64,000 nucleotides of DNA, from assembly GCF_963259705.1 (NCBI RefSeq), contig NC_081844.1, positions 20,073,715 through 20,137,714 on the forward strand, in the 5' to 3' direction. Each line of letters starts with the position of its first letter. Position 1 is the first letter of the stretch. The notes under the pieces are model-generated. The model worked only from the letters and a program-made list of their open reading frames with translations, was not told where the DNA came from and did no database searches. The stretch comes from Myotis daubentonii. Its lineage: Eukaryota; Chordata; Mammalia; Chiroptera; Vespertilionidae. Both the position numbers and the translations under genes were made by a program. Positions 11,200-22,017 of the stretch are shown here, piece after piece.

Positions 11200-12838
11200 A
11201 AGCTGGGTGGGAGTATATTATCACAAACATTCCCTGAATCTGGGGCAGCCCTGTTGGCTCGGTTGTTGTTACTGTGGAGGGGAGCAGAGGGTACCACCCC
11301 AAATATGCCTTTGGAGATGCTGACAGTTTAAGCTGTTCCTTTCAAGAAACAAAAGCCTCAGAAGAGCCCGCCCTCCTCCCTAACTGCCTGAAAGGGATCT
11401 AGAGGAGGACCTGCTTCAGGAGAGGAGCTCAGCACAGGCATCTGTAGTTTAATAGGAACTGGGTGGGAAGGACAGAGAGGACACTAGCAAGGCCCTCTGA
11501 TCACAGTCCTACTGTTCAAGTTGGCCCCGCAAACATCTGTTTTCCAAGTCCATGTGAATTGCCTTCCTCCCCTTTCAAGTCCCAAACCACAACTCCCCCT
11601 CTGTAGCTCTGGGTGGCACCTGTGCCTCAAATGCCCAGTCTGCCCTGGGGATTCTCATGGCACAATATAAATATGTAAAAAGCTGTCATGTGTAATAAAC
11701 ATGTCGAGTGCAATAAAGCTGGCTGTTTGCTCCTGTTAGCCTTGCAGGTGTTAATTTGATTATTAGTCTAGCCAGAAGAACTTAGAAAGGTGGAAGAAAA
11801 ACGTGTTTTTGTATTCCCCACACTTTGCTTTTCCTGGTATTAAGGGGTCCAATGGCATGGGAGCATCTTCCACTTCTTCATCAAAGCTCACAACACCCGC
11901 CTCTTCACTCTCATCACCTCCCCTGAGATTCTACCCCTTCGCTGCCAATCAGCCTTTGTCTCAAGTGCTTGGACCTTAACCTGAGGAAACGCAGAAGAAA
12001 GGTGGCAAAATCGATTTATAGGGAAAACCCACAGCTTTCTGCTTGCAGGGCCAGGACTAGTGCGAGGTGAGGAAGGCACTTGCCTTGGGTGCAACATGTA
12101 GAGGGGGCACGACAATGTTAGTTATCATCACCCCGTTTCACAGCTCCATGGAAACTGAGGCAGAGGGGACATTGCTTGCCCAGCATCCCACTGGGCGGCA
12201 GGGCTGTTCACACACAGCCTTGGCCTCTGACCCGCAGTGCGGGTCCCGAGTTGGCCCTAAAGTTTGGAGGCTGGCACAGCGCAGCTCAGAGAAGTCCTCT
12301 CCCCCAGGGCTGCGTCCTTGCACCTGGGCTCCTGGTCTGGGAGCGGCTCCTGCTCATGGGATGCACAGCTCCTGGTGGCTCCTCAGCAAGACCCTCCCAC
12401 CCTGGTCCTGTGGCTGTGGAGTGGCTTTGAGCGGTCGAGGCAGAAGGATATTCCTCCTCCGACACCCTCCATGGCCCCCAGGGTCCCCTCTGACACAGCA
12501 GCAGGGACGCTACGGGAGCTCCTGCTGGGTCACTACGGAGAGTGACACCGAAGCCAGCCTCTTGGGGGAGACCCGGGCCCTGCCCACTCCCAGGCCACCA
12601 TTCACCTCCCAGCCTCAGTTTCCCCAGCTGGGGACTGGACCAGTGATCCTCTGCCTCTCAGGTCACAGTCCACAGGAACAAGAGGCTGGCATGCCCTAGG
12701 CTTTCCGTCACTGCAGCTGTCACCTTCAGGAACACAGGAGAAGGGCAGGGACTTACGAGGGGGTGTCCTCTCCCACAGGAGCTCACGTCCAGCACCCAGC
12801 CCAGAAGGATCAAGCCCATAATTCTCATTCTGGGGAGG
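11200..12838. other. Tetherin A upstream region
   Basis: No gene is supported. It contains the empty site (11671/11672) of the Helitron found in B and C and the empty site (GTCTAGCC near 11767) used by two different hAT elements in B and C. Around 12130-12215 there is a MIR-like segment (GTTTCACAG...GAAACTGAGGCA). A frame of 210 codons at 12067-12699 is open in all three units but shows no domain; recent duplication explains its conservation. Confidence 0.6.
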
Positions 12839-12848
12839 GAAAGTGAAA
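12839..12848 (+). promoter_or_regulatory. ISRE/IRF-like motif, tetherin A
   Basis: GAAAGTGAAA fits the GAAANNGAAA core bound by IRF/ISGF3 and lies 147 bp before the start codon. The same ten bases stand upstream of B (39151) and C (60245). BST2 is a classic interferon-stimulated gene. A TTAATAAG sequence about 80 bp before the ATG could serve as a TATA-like element; that part is a guess. Confidence 0.7.
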
Positions 12849-12994
12849 GCTAAACTGTCCTCTTCCTGCAGATGCCCCGTTTTGGAACTTCTCATTGGTT
12901 GGCCTAGATCCCATGTTAATAAGGGGCAGCTCCAGCTCAGAAAGTTCTAGCTTTCTTTCCTCACTCACTCCCAGGCTCCCCTGCATCACTCTTG

Positions 12995-15900
12995 ATGGCA
13001 CCCATTACTCACCGCTACTCCCAACTGCCCAGGGATGAGAATCCCAAGACGCTGGAGGACCGCAAGCTGCCAGTGTTGGTGTGGATCCTGCTGGGCCTCC
13101 TGCTGTTAGTGGTGTTAGGTCTGTCTGTGGCAATAGGCGTTTTGGCTGCCAAGTTCAATATCCCAGCTCGCAAGGATGGCCTCCCGGCTGAGCAGGAGTG
13201 TCGAAACATCACCCACCTCCTGGAGCAGGTGCTGACCCGGGTCCAGGAAGTCTTACGGGGGACCGAGGCCCAAGCTGCCACTTGCAACCAGACTGTGGTA
13301 AGTCACCGCCCCTCCTAGAGAGGGCCCTGTGCTTGGGCGGACCCCCAGGGTCTGGGTGCTGGCGGACTCCCAGGTTCTGGGTGCTTGGGGACCCCCAGGG
13401 TCTAGATGGAGATGGAGATGGAGCTAGACCTTGAAACTGCCCCTAGGCCCCTGCATGGGGAGCCTGAATTTCCCCACCAGGGTTTTGGGGAGCTCTAAAC
13501 TCCCCCTGGGGTGCCAGTGTGGGACCCCAGAGCACCCACTAAGGGGATTCAGTATCCCCAGTAGCATTTGGATGGATCTCCAAACTCTAGGACATTGGTT
13601 TAGGGCAGTGGTCGGCAAACTCATTAGTCAACAGAGCCAAATATCAAAAGTACAACAATTGAAATTTCTTTTGAGAGCCAAATTTTTTAAACATAAACTG
13701 TATATGTTGGTACATTGTTATGAACTTAGTTAGGGTACTCCTAAGGCTTAGGAAGAGCCACACTCCAGGGGCCAAAGAGCTGCATGTGGCTCACGAACCG
13801 CAGTTGCCCACCATGGGTCTAGGGCAGCTGGGAACCCTCCCTAGGCACAGTCTTAGGGAAGCTGAAATCCCCTCTGGGGGTTGGGATGGGGAACCCACCA
13901 GACTCTGAAGAAGGCAGGGGCTTTTTTCTCTGTTTTTAGTTTTTATTTATTGATTTTAGGAGAGAGGAAGGGAGAGAGCGAGAGAAACATTGATTTGTTG
14001 TTCCACTTATTGATGCATTGATGGGTTGATTCTCAGTATGTGCCCTGATCAGGGATTGAACCCACAATGTTGGCATATTGGGATGACATCTAACCAACTG
14101 ACCTACCAGGGCAAGGCAGGGGCTCTTGATACTTCCACTGCATCCCTGAGAGGCAGCATTTTAACTGGGGTCTTGATGTGGGGGACCTTGAAACTCCCAC
14201 TGGACATCTAACTTGGGTTCAGAAATCCCACTCTGTTCTGGGTTTGAGGTGACGTCTAACTCTTCTTGGACAATCGCCCGGGGGATCTGGACATTTCTCC
14301 TAGGTTTGGGCCAAGAGAACCTCCAAATTCCTAAACTGGGGTGAAAGGGGGCTTGAAACTCCCATTTTGAGGATCACACCCTAGGAGGGTGGGAGACAGG
14401 TTCAGAGAGGGTTGGCAGGAATCCTGAAACGGGTTTGGGCCTGAGCCCTCTGACTCCAGGGCCTGGACAGGGGGTCAGGGCCCAGGGACAGCAGCCAAGC
14501 CCACCAGGGACAAGAACCCCAGTTTGCAACACCCTTACTCTTCCCGGCATCCCAGGAGACCCTGAAGATTTCCCTGAAAGAGGAGAAGGCTGCGGGCCAC
14601 AAGCAACAGGAGCTGGTGCAGAAGCTTCAAGGTGAGAAAAACAGAGGCCCCGGTTGCAGTCAGGGAGTTTGCAGGAGCAGGTCAGGTATTGAAGAGGAGG
14701 GAGAGGGAGGGCCTCAGGGCTGGGCTCCGGGAGAGGGACAGGACCAAAGCCAGTGGAAGTAGAAGGGGAGGGCAAGCCAGACATCCCAGGTGCACTTGCT
14801 CAAATGGAGGCTGGGTCCTGTCCGGGGGTGGGGCCAGTTGGGGCGTGGCTACTGTGTGGACACTCTCTCTGTCCCTCCTTAGAGGAGATCAAGACATTGA
14901 ATCAGTCGCTGCAGGACAAATCCGCGGAGCTGGATGAGAAATCCGCGGATCTAGAGAAGAAATCCAGGGATCTGGAGAAGAAATCCGCGGATCTGCAGAA
15001 GAAATCCGCGGATCTGGAGAAGAAATCCGCGGATCTGCAGAATAAATCCGAGGATCTGGAGAGGAAATCCGCGGATCTGGAGAAGAAATCAAGAGATCTG
15101 GAGAAGAAATCCGGGGATCTGGAGGAGAAATCCGCGGATCTGGAGAAGAAATCCGGGGATCTGGAGAAGAAATCAAGAGATCTGGAGAAGAAATCCGCGG
15201 ATCTGGAGAAGAAATCCGCGGATCTGGAGAATAAATCCACTGACCTGGAGAAGAAATCTGTGGATCTGGAGAAGAAATCCGGGGATCTGGAGAAGAAATC
15301 CACTGACCTGGAGAAGAAATCTGTGGATCTGGAGAAGAAATCCGGGGATCTGGAGAAGAAATCCACTGACCTGGAGAAGAAATCCGTGGATCTGGAGAAG
15401 AAATCCGCGGATCTGGAGAAGAAATCCGTGGATCTGGAGAAGAAATCCGCGGATCTGGAGAAGAAATCCGGGGATCTGGAGAAGAAATCCGCGGATCTGG
15501 AGAAGAAATCCGGGGATCTGGAGAAGAAATCCGAGGATCTGGAGAGGAAATCCACGGATCTGCAGAATAAATCCGCGGATCTGGAGAAGAAATCCGCGGA
15601 TCTGGAGAAGAAATCAAGAGATCTGGAGGAGAAATCCGCGGATCTGGAGAAGAAATCCGGGGTTCTGGAGAAGAAATCCGCGGATCTGGAGAAGAAATCC
15701 ACGGATCTGGAGAAGAAATCCGGGGATCTGGAGAAGAAATCCACGGATCTGGAGAAGAAATCCGCGGATCTGGAGAAGAAATCCACGGATCTGCAGAAGA
15801 AATCCGCGGATTTGGAGAAGAAATCCGGGGATCTGGAGAAGAAATCCGCGGATCTGGAGAATAAATCCACTGACCTGGAGAAGAAATCTGTGGATCTGGA

Positions 15901-16742
15901 GAAGAAATCCGGGGATCTGGAGAAGAAATCCACTGACCTGGAGAAGAAATCCGTGGATCTGGAGAAGAAATCCGCGGATCTGGAGAAGAAATCCGCGGAT
16001 CTGGAGAAGAAATCCGGGGATCTGGAGAAGAAATCCGCGGATCTGGAGAAGAAATCCGGGGATCTGGAGAAGAAATCCGCGGATCTGGAGAAGAAATCCG
16101 GGGATCTGGAGAAGAAATCCGCGGAGCTGCAGCAACTAAGGTCAGGACACCCACCCACCCCGGCCATACCCCTTCCTCCTTCCAACCCCTGACCTAGGAT
16201 CCCCTTGGCTCTGAAAATTCCCATTGCCCTCGGGACAAAGTTGGAGTCCCAGCCTTGTCCCTCCAGTCACCCAACTCTGGGGGGCACCCAGCCACTCCCC
16301 TGCCCAGTGACCTGGTGAGGAAGGAGAAGAAATTTTGAGGGGCTTCTAGCCCAGCACCAGTGCAGCCAGACCTGGCAGCCTCCTGAGGTGTCCCCATCTC
16401 CTCCTCAGAAAAAAGAATGAGGACTTGGTCTCTACCAACTTCTGGATCACCATCCTTCTCTCTGTGACCGCAGTGCTCCTGTTCCTGAGCCTCCTGGCTC
16501 TGCTGGTGTTTTACCTCAGAAAGCCTGCCGGTGAGGAGGGGGCTGGAGAGGGATGGGAGGAGTTAGGGACAGTCAGGGTCTGGGGTGGTGGGCTGCCTGC
16601 GGGGAGGGGGCTGGGTGCTGGGGAGAGAGGAATCACAGTGAGGAGCTGTGGGGCAGAAATAGAACAGTGGGGACCAGCTATGTTATCCTATTAACCCTGT
16701 CTGTTAACTGTGACTGTTCTCTTCCAATTAGGCACATTCTAA
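12995..16742 (+). CDS. BST2: Tetherin (BST2) copy A with 58-heptad coiled coil
   Basis: Membrane protein that cross-links budding enveloped virions to the cell surface. Predicted coding exons: 12995-13297, 14556-14631, 14883-16140, 16409-16530 and 16732-16742; all introns are GT-AG. Product 589 residues. Residues 1-26 are cytosolic with a YSQL sorting motif at 8-11; a transmembrane helix spans about 27-52. The ectodomain carries ECRNITH (Cys69, glycosylation site Asn71) and ATCNQT (Cys97, Asn98), diagnostic of BST2. The cysteine expected at 59 (ACKDG in B and C) is Arg here. Exon 3 opens with EEIKTLNQSLQD, as in ordinary tetherin, then 58 heptads. Exon 4 gives a hydrophobic segment followed by YLRKPAG and a two-residue tail from exon 5, more like a true transmembrane end than a GPI signal. 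The start is the first Met in a frame conserved in B. Expression is not shown. Confidence 0.9.
13606..13816 (+). mobile_element. Non-autonomous hAT element in tetherin A intron 1
   Basis: Ends CAGTGGTCGGCAAAC and a degenerate GTTTGCC...CCATG inverted partner. Flanked by GTTTAGGG (13598-13605) and GTCTAGGG (13817-13824), an 8-bp duplication as expected for hAT. Present at the same site in B (39889) and C (60974). Confidence 0.85.
13923..14112 (-). mobile_element. tRNA-derived SINE in tetherin A intron 1
   Basis: Reverse-oriented older bat SINE with a GAGAGAGGAAGGGAGAGAGC tail block and a head ending in CTACCAGGGC. Target duplication AAGGCAGGGGCT at 13911-13922 and 14113-14124. Shared by all three units. 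Confidence 0.9.
14918..16135 (+). repeat. 21-bp coding minisatellite: 58 heptads of tetherin A
   Basis: Fifty-eight in-frame copies of a 21-bp unit (consensus AAATCCGCGGATCTGGAGAAG) encode KSADLEK-type heptads; the exon and reading frame stay open throughout. The third residue varies among Ala, Gly, Thr, Val, Arg and Glu, giving a higher-order 63-bp Thr-Val-Gly block near 15229, 15292, 15355 and 15865. With Leu at d and Ser at a, Glu falls at e and Lys at g, which suits g-e' salt bridges in a parallel dimer. The last unit ends KSAELQQL, close to the ancestral exon end. Confidence 0.97.
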
Positions 16743-17640
16743 ACTGGCTGAGAGCTGTTTGCCCAGGGACACTTGGGATTAACCTCAGAATGCAGTCCAG
16801 GCTCCTTTTCTGAGAGTTTCCTGTCATCTTGGAAAGATAACAACCTGGTCCCAGAGGCGCTCTCTCCCATTTGGCCTGCAATCCATCCTAATAAACTTTC
16901 ATAGGATTCAACCCTGTCTCTGCTTAATAATTGATTCAAGGAGTGACAGGCACCCAGGCCCATCTGTATTGGTTTCGGAGGGAGGGGTCCAGGCAGGAGT
17001 GGGTGAGGCTCATGGAGCAGCTGGGGTGAGTTCTGTCGCCTCCATCCCGCCCTGACTCCGCCTTGTTGTCTCTTAGGCCACCACCTGGACTCGCCTGTTT
17101 CCCTCTGGGTTTCCCTGACCTGGCAGTTCTGAGGGGCACATGGCTGTGGGGAGGGGACGGTGAGGGGGGCCGGGGGCCAGGTGGCAGGGGGTGGTTCATG
17201 GGGCAGCCTTAGAGGTGGGGAAGCATCAAAGTTCGCCCAAAGCTGCCATCTCACCAACCCCTCCTTACCCCCCCGCCCCCCCCACACACAGACACACACC
17301 TACAAGCAGGGCAGGTGATGAAGTGGGAGGGGGCATCTGTTCTGTGCTGTCATGGTTTCTGGAAGGTAACTTCTTCTGGGGTCTTTGGGTTCCACAAAAT
17401 AAGCCTCCCCTTTGGGGGAAGGAACTTACTCTGTAGTTCCTGGAGGATCACTGTGTCAGTCCCAAGCACCTGGGACCCCGTGATGTCCACACCAGCCTCC
17501 TTGCTCCAGAATGTTCCCAGAAAACTACAGGGGTTGGTCAGGTACCACCCCACTGCCTACTCAGCCCTCTTCTCTGATGGATTCACCCTAAAGGACTGTC
17601 CACCCTTCCCCCCCCCCATGGGTGCTCACTCAGTGCTCAG
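16743..17640. other. Tetherin A 3' UTR and downstream flank
   Basis: 3' UTR to about 16915, then sequence conserved in B and C with a short C/CA-rich tract near 17270-17300. No gene seen. Confidence 0.6.
16890..16895 (+). terminator. Poly(A) signal, tetherin A
   Basis: AATAAA followed by CTTTCATAGG, 148 bp after the stop. Identical in B (42406) and C (63300). Confidence 0.8.
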
Positions 17641-17785
17641 CATTCTAGTCTTATCTCCACACCCAGCTCCTGAGGCTCTTGTTCCCCATCCCTTTCCATG
17701 GAAACGGAGGCTGTGAGGAGGAGGACATCTTGTCTTGGTTCCCCATCCCCTCCCATGGAAAGTGCAGGGCTGGCCCCGGTGGCTG
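17641..17785 (+). repeat. Inverted repeat, left arm (unit A)
   Basis: About 145 bp, including TTCCATGGAAACGGAGGCTG, recurs in reverse complement at 18487-18640. Unit B has only this left arm (43383-43525). Confidence 0.85.
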
Positions 17786-17990
17786 TGGCTCAGTGGGTTG
17801 TGCATCTTCCCAAGCACCAAAAGGCTGCCAGCTCATTTCCTGGTCAAGGCACATGCCCGGGTGGCAGGCTCCTTCCCGGGTAGGGGGCATGCAGGATTCA
17901 GCCAATCCGTCTTTTGATCTCACACAGATGTTTCTCTCCCTTTCCCTCTCCCTTCCCCTCTTCCCTCCTCTCTCTCTAAAAACCAGTTCA
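17768..17990 (+). mobile_element. tRNA-derived SINE (older Ves type)
   Basis: GGCCCCGGTGGCTGTGGCTCAGTGG head, CT-rich middle, CTCTAAAAACC tail. Shared with unit B (43515). Confidence 0.8.
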
Positions 17991-18186
17991 GCCCTGGCTT
18001 TGTAGCTCTGTTGGTGAGGCTGTCCTCCCGGTATGCCAAGGTCACGGTTCAATCCTCAGTAAGGGCACAGACAAGGATCAATCAATGAGAGCATGATTAA
18101 TGAGACAACAAAATGATGTTTCCCTTCCTCCCTCCCTCTCTGAAATCAATCAATCAATAAAAAGAGAAATCAATTTAAAAAAATAA
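17991..18186 (+). mobile_element. tRNA-derived SINE, second type
   Basis: GCCCTGGCTTTGTAGCTC head, no typical Ves middle, tail (AATC)n AATAAAAAG. Shared with B (43736). Confidence 0.8.
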
Positions 18187-18486
18187 AAGCAGAAAGTGCG
18201 GGGCTGGGATTCAGACCTGCATCTGCAGACACACCCAGGCCAGGCATTTGTCACAATGTGCCTCCCTCCTTCATCCCCCAAATTCTTACTCATCCTGCAG
18301 AGCCCACCCCCAGAGAGTCTGCTTCTCCAAAATGGAGGGTCACCATCCTGAGAGACCCTGCACCCACTCTCCTGGGTCCCCACATGCCCCCTAATTCCTT
18401 CCTTTCTGTTATCTTAGTTTCTCCAACTTCTCGTGGAATCCCAACTATTGTCCATGAAACTTCTCCTGGAATCCCAACTATTGTCC

Positions 18487-18640
18487 ATGCCACATCCACC
18501 GGGGCCAGCCCTGCACTTTCCATGGGAGGGTATGGGGAACCAAGAGAAGATGTCTTCCTCCTCACAGCCTCCGTTTCCATGGAAAGGGATGGGGAACAAG
18601 AGCCTCAGGAGCTGGGTGAGGAGATAAGACTAGAATGCAT
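18487..18640 (-). repeat. Inverted repeat, right arm (unit A only)
   Basis: Reverse complement of 17641-17785, followed by direct copies of nearby flank. Absent from unit B, where CCGTGCATGGCACTGG joins directly at 44205. Confidence 0.85.
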
Positions 18641-18893
18641 GGCACTGGGTCAGGACACTTGTGTCTGTCCAAAATTCTTCATTGTCCTCAGGTCCTGCAG
18701 TCCCCAAAATAGGTAGTCAATAGATCCCCCTCTATGGCTCCTGCTGTCCACCAGGGACCCCCAAAACCATCCCTGCCACAGGCTCCCCTGGCCTTTTTTT
18801 CCCCTCCCCTCCCCTCTCCAGCTCACAACTTCCCACCCTCCCAAACCATTTCTCTGTGCATGGAACCTGTCAATTTTCTTTCTGCCTCACTCT

Positions 18894-19346
18894 TTTGGGG
18901 AAGCATGGGACTTGGTTGGAAAGTTTGTAAGGAGGACATTGGAGAAAAGGGATGTGTGCTTATGGCGGCCCACGCTGTTTATCTGGATTTTCACTTAGGG
19001 GGGTGCCGAAGGCAGTGCCCCTAATTATTGCTTGACCTTTACAAACAAGTCTGTGCTTCTGCAGATCCCCAGGTGTTTATTGGAATCTTTATGCTTAATC
19101 TTTGGTGCCCTTGCTTAAAGGACACTGCAAACACGTGTGTCCTCCCAAGATTACTTACCTTACTGATTGTATCTAAAAGATAAACTTTATCTCAAAGTGC
19201 TGTGACAATAAAATCCTGAAGAGGCAGGCGATTGAGACTGTCTGGTTACTTTAGCCAGGCAGTCCCTTAGCCCTCTGTTTCACAGCAAACATTGTGTCAG
19301 AGTTATCATTCATCCGATGCTCAGGGTCTGCTGGTCAGCCCAGGCA
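18894..19346 (+). mobile_element. ERV 5' LTR
   Basis: Pairs with 30844-31678. It begins TTTGGGGAAGC (TG mutated), has an AATAAA in the R region near 19208 and ends CAGGCA. It lacks about 380 bp of U5-side sequence that the 3' LTR carries at 31229-31606. Confidence 0.85.
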
Positions 19347-19349
19347 AGG

Positions 19350-19367
19350 TGGTGCCCCATGTGACAA
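19350..19367 (+). other. Degenerate tRNA-Lys primer binding site
   Basis: TGGTGCCCCATGTGACAA lies three bases after the LTR and resembles the Lys-type site typical of betaretroviruses, with several mismatches. The leader from 19368 to 20010 has no gene and holds one SINE. Confidence 0.6.
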
Positions 19368-19797
19368 CCAAAGAATTCTAGGAGACATGGCTGAAACCTC
19401 AAATTGGAAGAGGACTGAAATGAAAGTAACTGCGCAATAAGTCATTGAAGCTCATTAGGAATATCCAAATTCCAGGGTATGTTTTTCAGCTAAAGTTTCA
19501 CAATGGAACAGAAGTTTTCCATAAAACAACGACAATATATAACAGTGCTTAAACATTTGTGAAAGGGAAATGGTGCCTCAGTTACCAAGAAACAATTAAA
19601 GGGTCTTTTGCAGACTGTCATACCTTATAATCCTTGGTTCCCTGATGCTGGACATCAGACCTTGATCTCTAGGAACAAGAAGGTAGGAATTTAAAGAGAA
19701 ACCAGGCCCAAGGAAAACAAGTGCCTTTGTCATCTTTAATTATGTGGGCTCTGTTGGAGCTGCACTGTGCCCACTTCATATTGAGGATCAAAAGCCT

Positions 19798-20007
19798 TGC
19801 CCTAACCTGTTTGGCTCAGTGGATAGAAACTGAAAGGTCCCAGGTTCGATTCCAGTCAAGGGCATGTACCTTGGTTGTGGGCACATCCCCAGTAGGAGCT
19901 ATGGAGGAGGCAGCTGATGGATGTTTCTCTCTCATCGATGTTTCTTACTCTCTATCCCTCACCCTTCCTCTCTGTAAAAAATAAAAAATATATATATTTT
20001 TTAAAAA
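19798..20007 (+). mobile_element. Ves SINE in the ERV leader
   Basis: Ves head with a short internal deletion (SINE goes from GGATAGA directly to AACTGAAAGG), CT-rich middle and A/T tail. Confidence 0.85.
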
Positions 20008-20009
20008 GC

Positions 20010-20990
20010 CTACAGAATGCCAGGAGGATTTACTACCCACTTCCTCCTGAAGTAGAGCCTGTAGAGCCTGTAACACCTAAGGCGCTCAATCCTCTGATCC
20101 TCCACCTCCGATGTGGGAAGGCTCATCAATAGGTCGTCGGTTATGGGATCAGGTGGCAGGCTAGCTATGCTACAAGGAGAGCTTTTGGCTGCCCAGTGAT
20201 GCAAAATCAGAAAGTAACTGGATGCATGAACCGCTCCCCTTCAATACCTTTAAAGAAATAAGGAAAAGTGTTAGAGAACATGGGCTCACAGTCCGTTTAC
20301 AAAAGGATCTTAAAGCCTGGTCTGAAAATGACCACAGGACGCCAGGGGACTGGCAGATTTTGGCTAAAAGGACTTTAGATGCCAGTCAGTATCTATTATG
20401 GAGAGCAGGATATGATGAGATCTGTGAACAGCAGGCTGACCAAAACAATCTAGCGGGCACTCATCACCTGACAGCCCCAATGCTGCAGGGGCGGGGACCA
20501 TATGTTCATGTAGTACAGCAATTGAATCTGCACCCTCAAGTATTGACCCAAGCCTCTCTCTGTGCACAGTGGCCTGGAGTGTATTCCAGAAGGCGGAATT
20601 CAACAGGGCTCCTTTGTCAATGGACCCCAGGAATCTTATGTTGACCTTGGAAATCGCCTTATCCAACCCATTCTGCCGCAGATCAGTCATAGTGAGGCTG
20701 CAGATATTCTCTTGTTGCAACTGGCATATGAGAACGCCAACGTTGATTGTCAAAAGGCTATGCCGCCCATGAGGGGATAGGCCACCCGGTGGGGGGATTT
20801 GTCAGGCCTTGTCAGCTAGTAGGAACGGAAACCCACCGAACTCAAATGTTGGCCATGGCTCTCCAGGCAGGGATTAAGGGCAAAACAGATTCCAAATGCT
20901 ATCAGTGTGGGAAATAGGACATTTTACGAAGGATTGCAAAGCTAAAATAGCAACCTCCTCTTCTGAGAATATTCAGCCCCACCTACTTGT
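20010..20990 (+). pseudogene. ERV gag remnant
   Basis: A Pro-rich stretch near 20030-20060 (YYPLPPEVEP) precedes capsid-like frames at 20222-20644 and 20562-20780. A zinc knuckle near 20898-20935 reads CYQCGK then GHFTKDC only across a one-base frameshift. Retroviral Gag builds the virion core; this copy is broken by frameshifts. Confidence 0.8.
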
Positions 20991-22002
20991 TGCCATTGCC
21001 ATAAGGGGCGGCACTGGGCCAACCAATGCAAATCAACATTTGCAGGGAAATGCCCAGGGGGGCCAGTGCTGGCCCCACAACAAAGCAGGGCAGGGATGGC
21101 CTTGGCAGACGGGAAATCACTATCTACTCCCTCTGAGCAGCTACCACTGGGAGGGCAGGATTGATTCTAAAGGAAGGGGCTGACCCTAAAAGGGTCCCTA
21201 TGGGGAATTGGGGGCCACTGCCACTGGGCATGGTAGGCATTATTTAGGGGCGCACCAGCGCTTAACTCAAAAGGAGTCACTGTAATACCAGAGCCCTTGA
21301 TAGTGATGACCAGGGAGAAATCCAGGTGCTCATGCCATGCAAGGGTTACATATTTCCCGTCACAAACTGAGATCCTGCAATGGTTGTTACTACCATATTG
21401 GCTCCAGAACGCTCTAGGGAAAGAGAGAAATCTAGGGGGGAAGAGGGGGAACTTGGCAGTACTGGAGAGTGAGGGGCTTATTGGAATCAGTTCCAAGAGA
21501 ACTGCCCCTCCTCACTATAGAAATCCAAGGGAAAAGATTCACCGGATTCATAGCTCCTGGCCGACTGCACTACACTTAGTCATCTCGATTGGCCCTCGTC
21601 ATGGCCCACGGTGAAGCAAGGTCACAGGATCGTGGAAATAGGAGAAGTTTCCTAGACATTGCAACGTGCTGGGCGTGTAGGCTGTAAAGGGCCAGGTGGG
21701 CAAATTGGCTACATGCAGCCCCTAATCATACAGATTCCAGTCAATTTGTGGGGACGTGATGCCCTTTCGCAGTGGGGGTTAATGTCAGAGACTCCTCTTT
21801 AGGAGTGGCCACTGTTGTTATACCTTCCCTACCCTTGACTTGGTTAAGTCAAACCCCTATTTGGGTACAGCAGGGGCCCCTAAAGGGAGAACAGTTACAA
21901 CCAGCCCATCTATTAGTAAAAAAAAAAAAAAAAAAAAAGGGATTTAGGACACATAGACCCTTCCAACAGCCCCTGGAATTCTCCTATTTTTAGAATCAAC
22001 CC
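20991..22002 (+). pseudogene. ERV dUTPase/protease remnant
   Basis: Around 21265-21390 a segment reads SKGVTVIPEPLDSD in shifting frames, resembling the dUTPase that betaretroviruses carry ahead of protease. Around 21540-21600 a protease-like ADCTTLSHLDWP motif is visible, but the catalytic DTG before it is not. Highly degenerate. Confidence 0.6.
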
Positions 22003-22017
22003 AAAATCTAACAAGTG

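Larger units (their letters stand above)
6754..18893 (+). repeat. Tandem segmental duplication unit A (tetherin A)
   Basis: About 12.1 kb that reappears at 31679-44429 and from 44430 on. The order is the same in each: unique flank, Ves SINEs, an ISRE-like motif, five tetherin exons, and a SINE-rich 3' flank. Its 5' part, 6754-8185, holds no gene that I can support; long frames there come from purine-rich low-complexity DNA and are not conserved in frame among the three units. Confidence 0.9.

Noticed and set aside
12067..12699. A 210-codon frame upstream of tetherin A, open in B and C too
   Set aside because: Recent duplication explains the conservation. Other frames there are also open, part is a MIR-like SINE, and there is no recognisable domain.
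14889..16224. Two antisense open frames of over 400 codons (and one of 173) opposite tetherin exon 3
   Set aside because: They are the same 21-bp repeat read backwards (SSPDPRI and FFSRSAD units). A stop-free 21-mer leaves several frames open; no start context or splice logic supports them.
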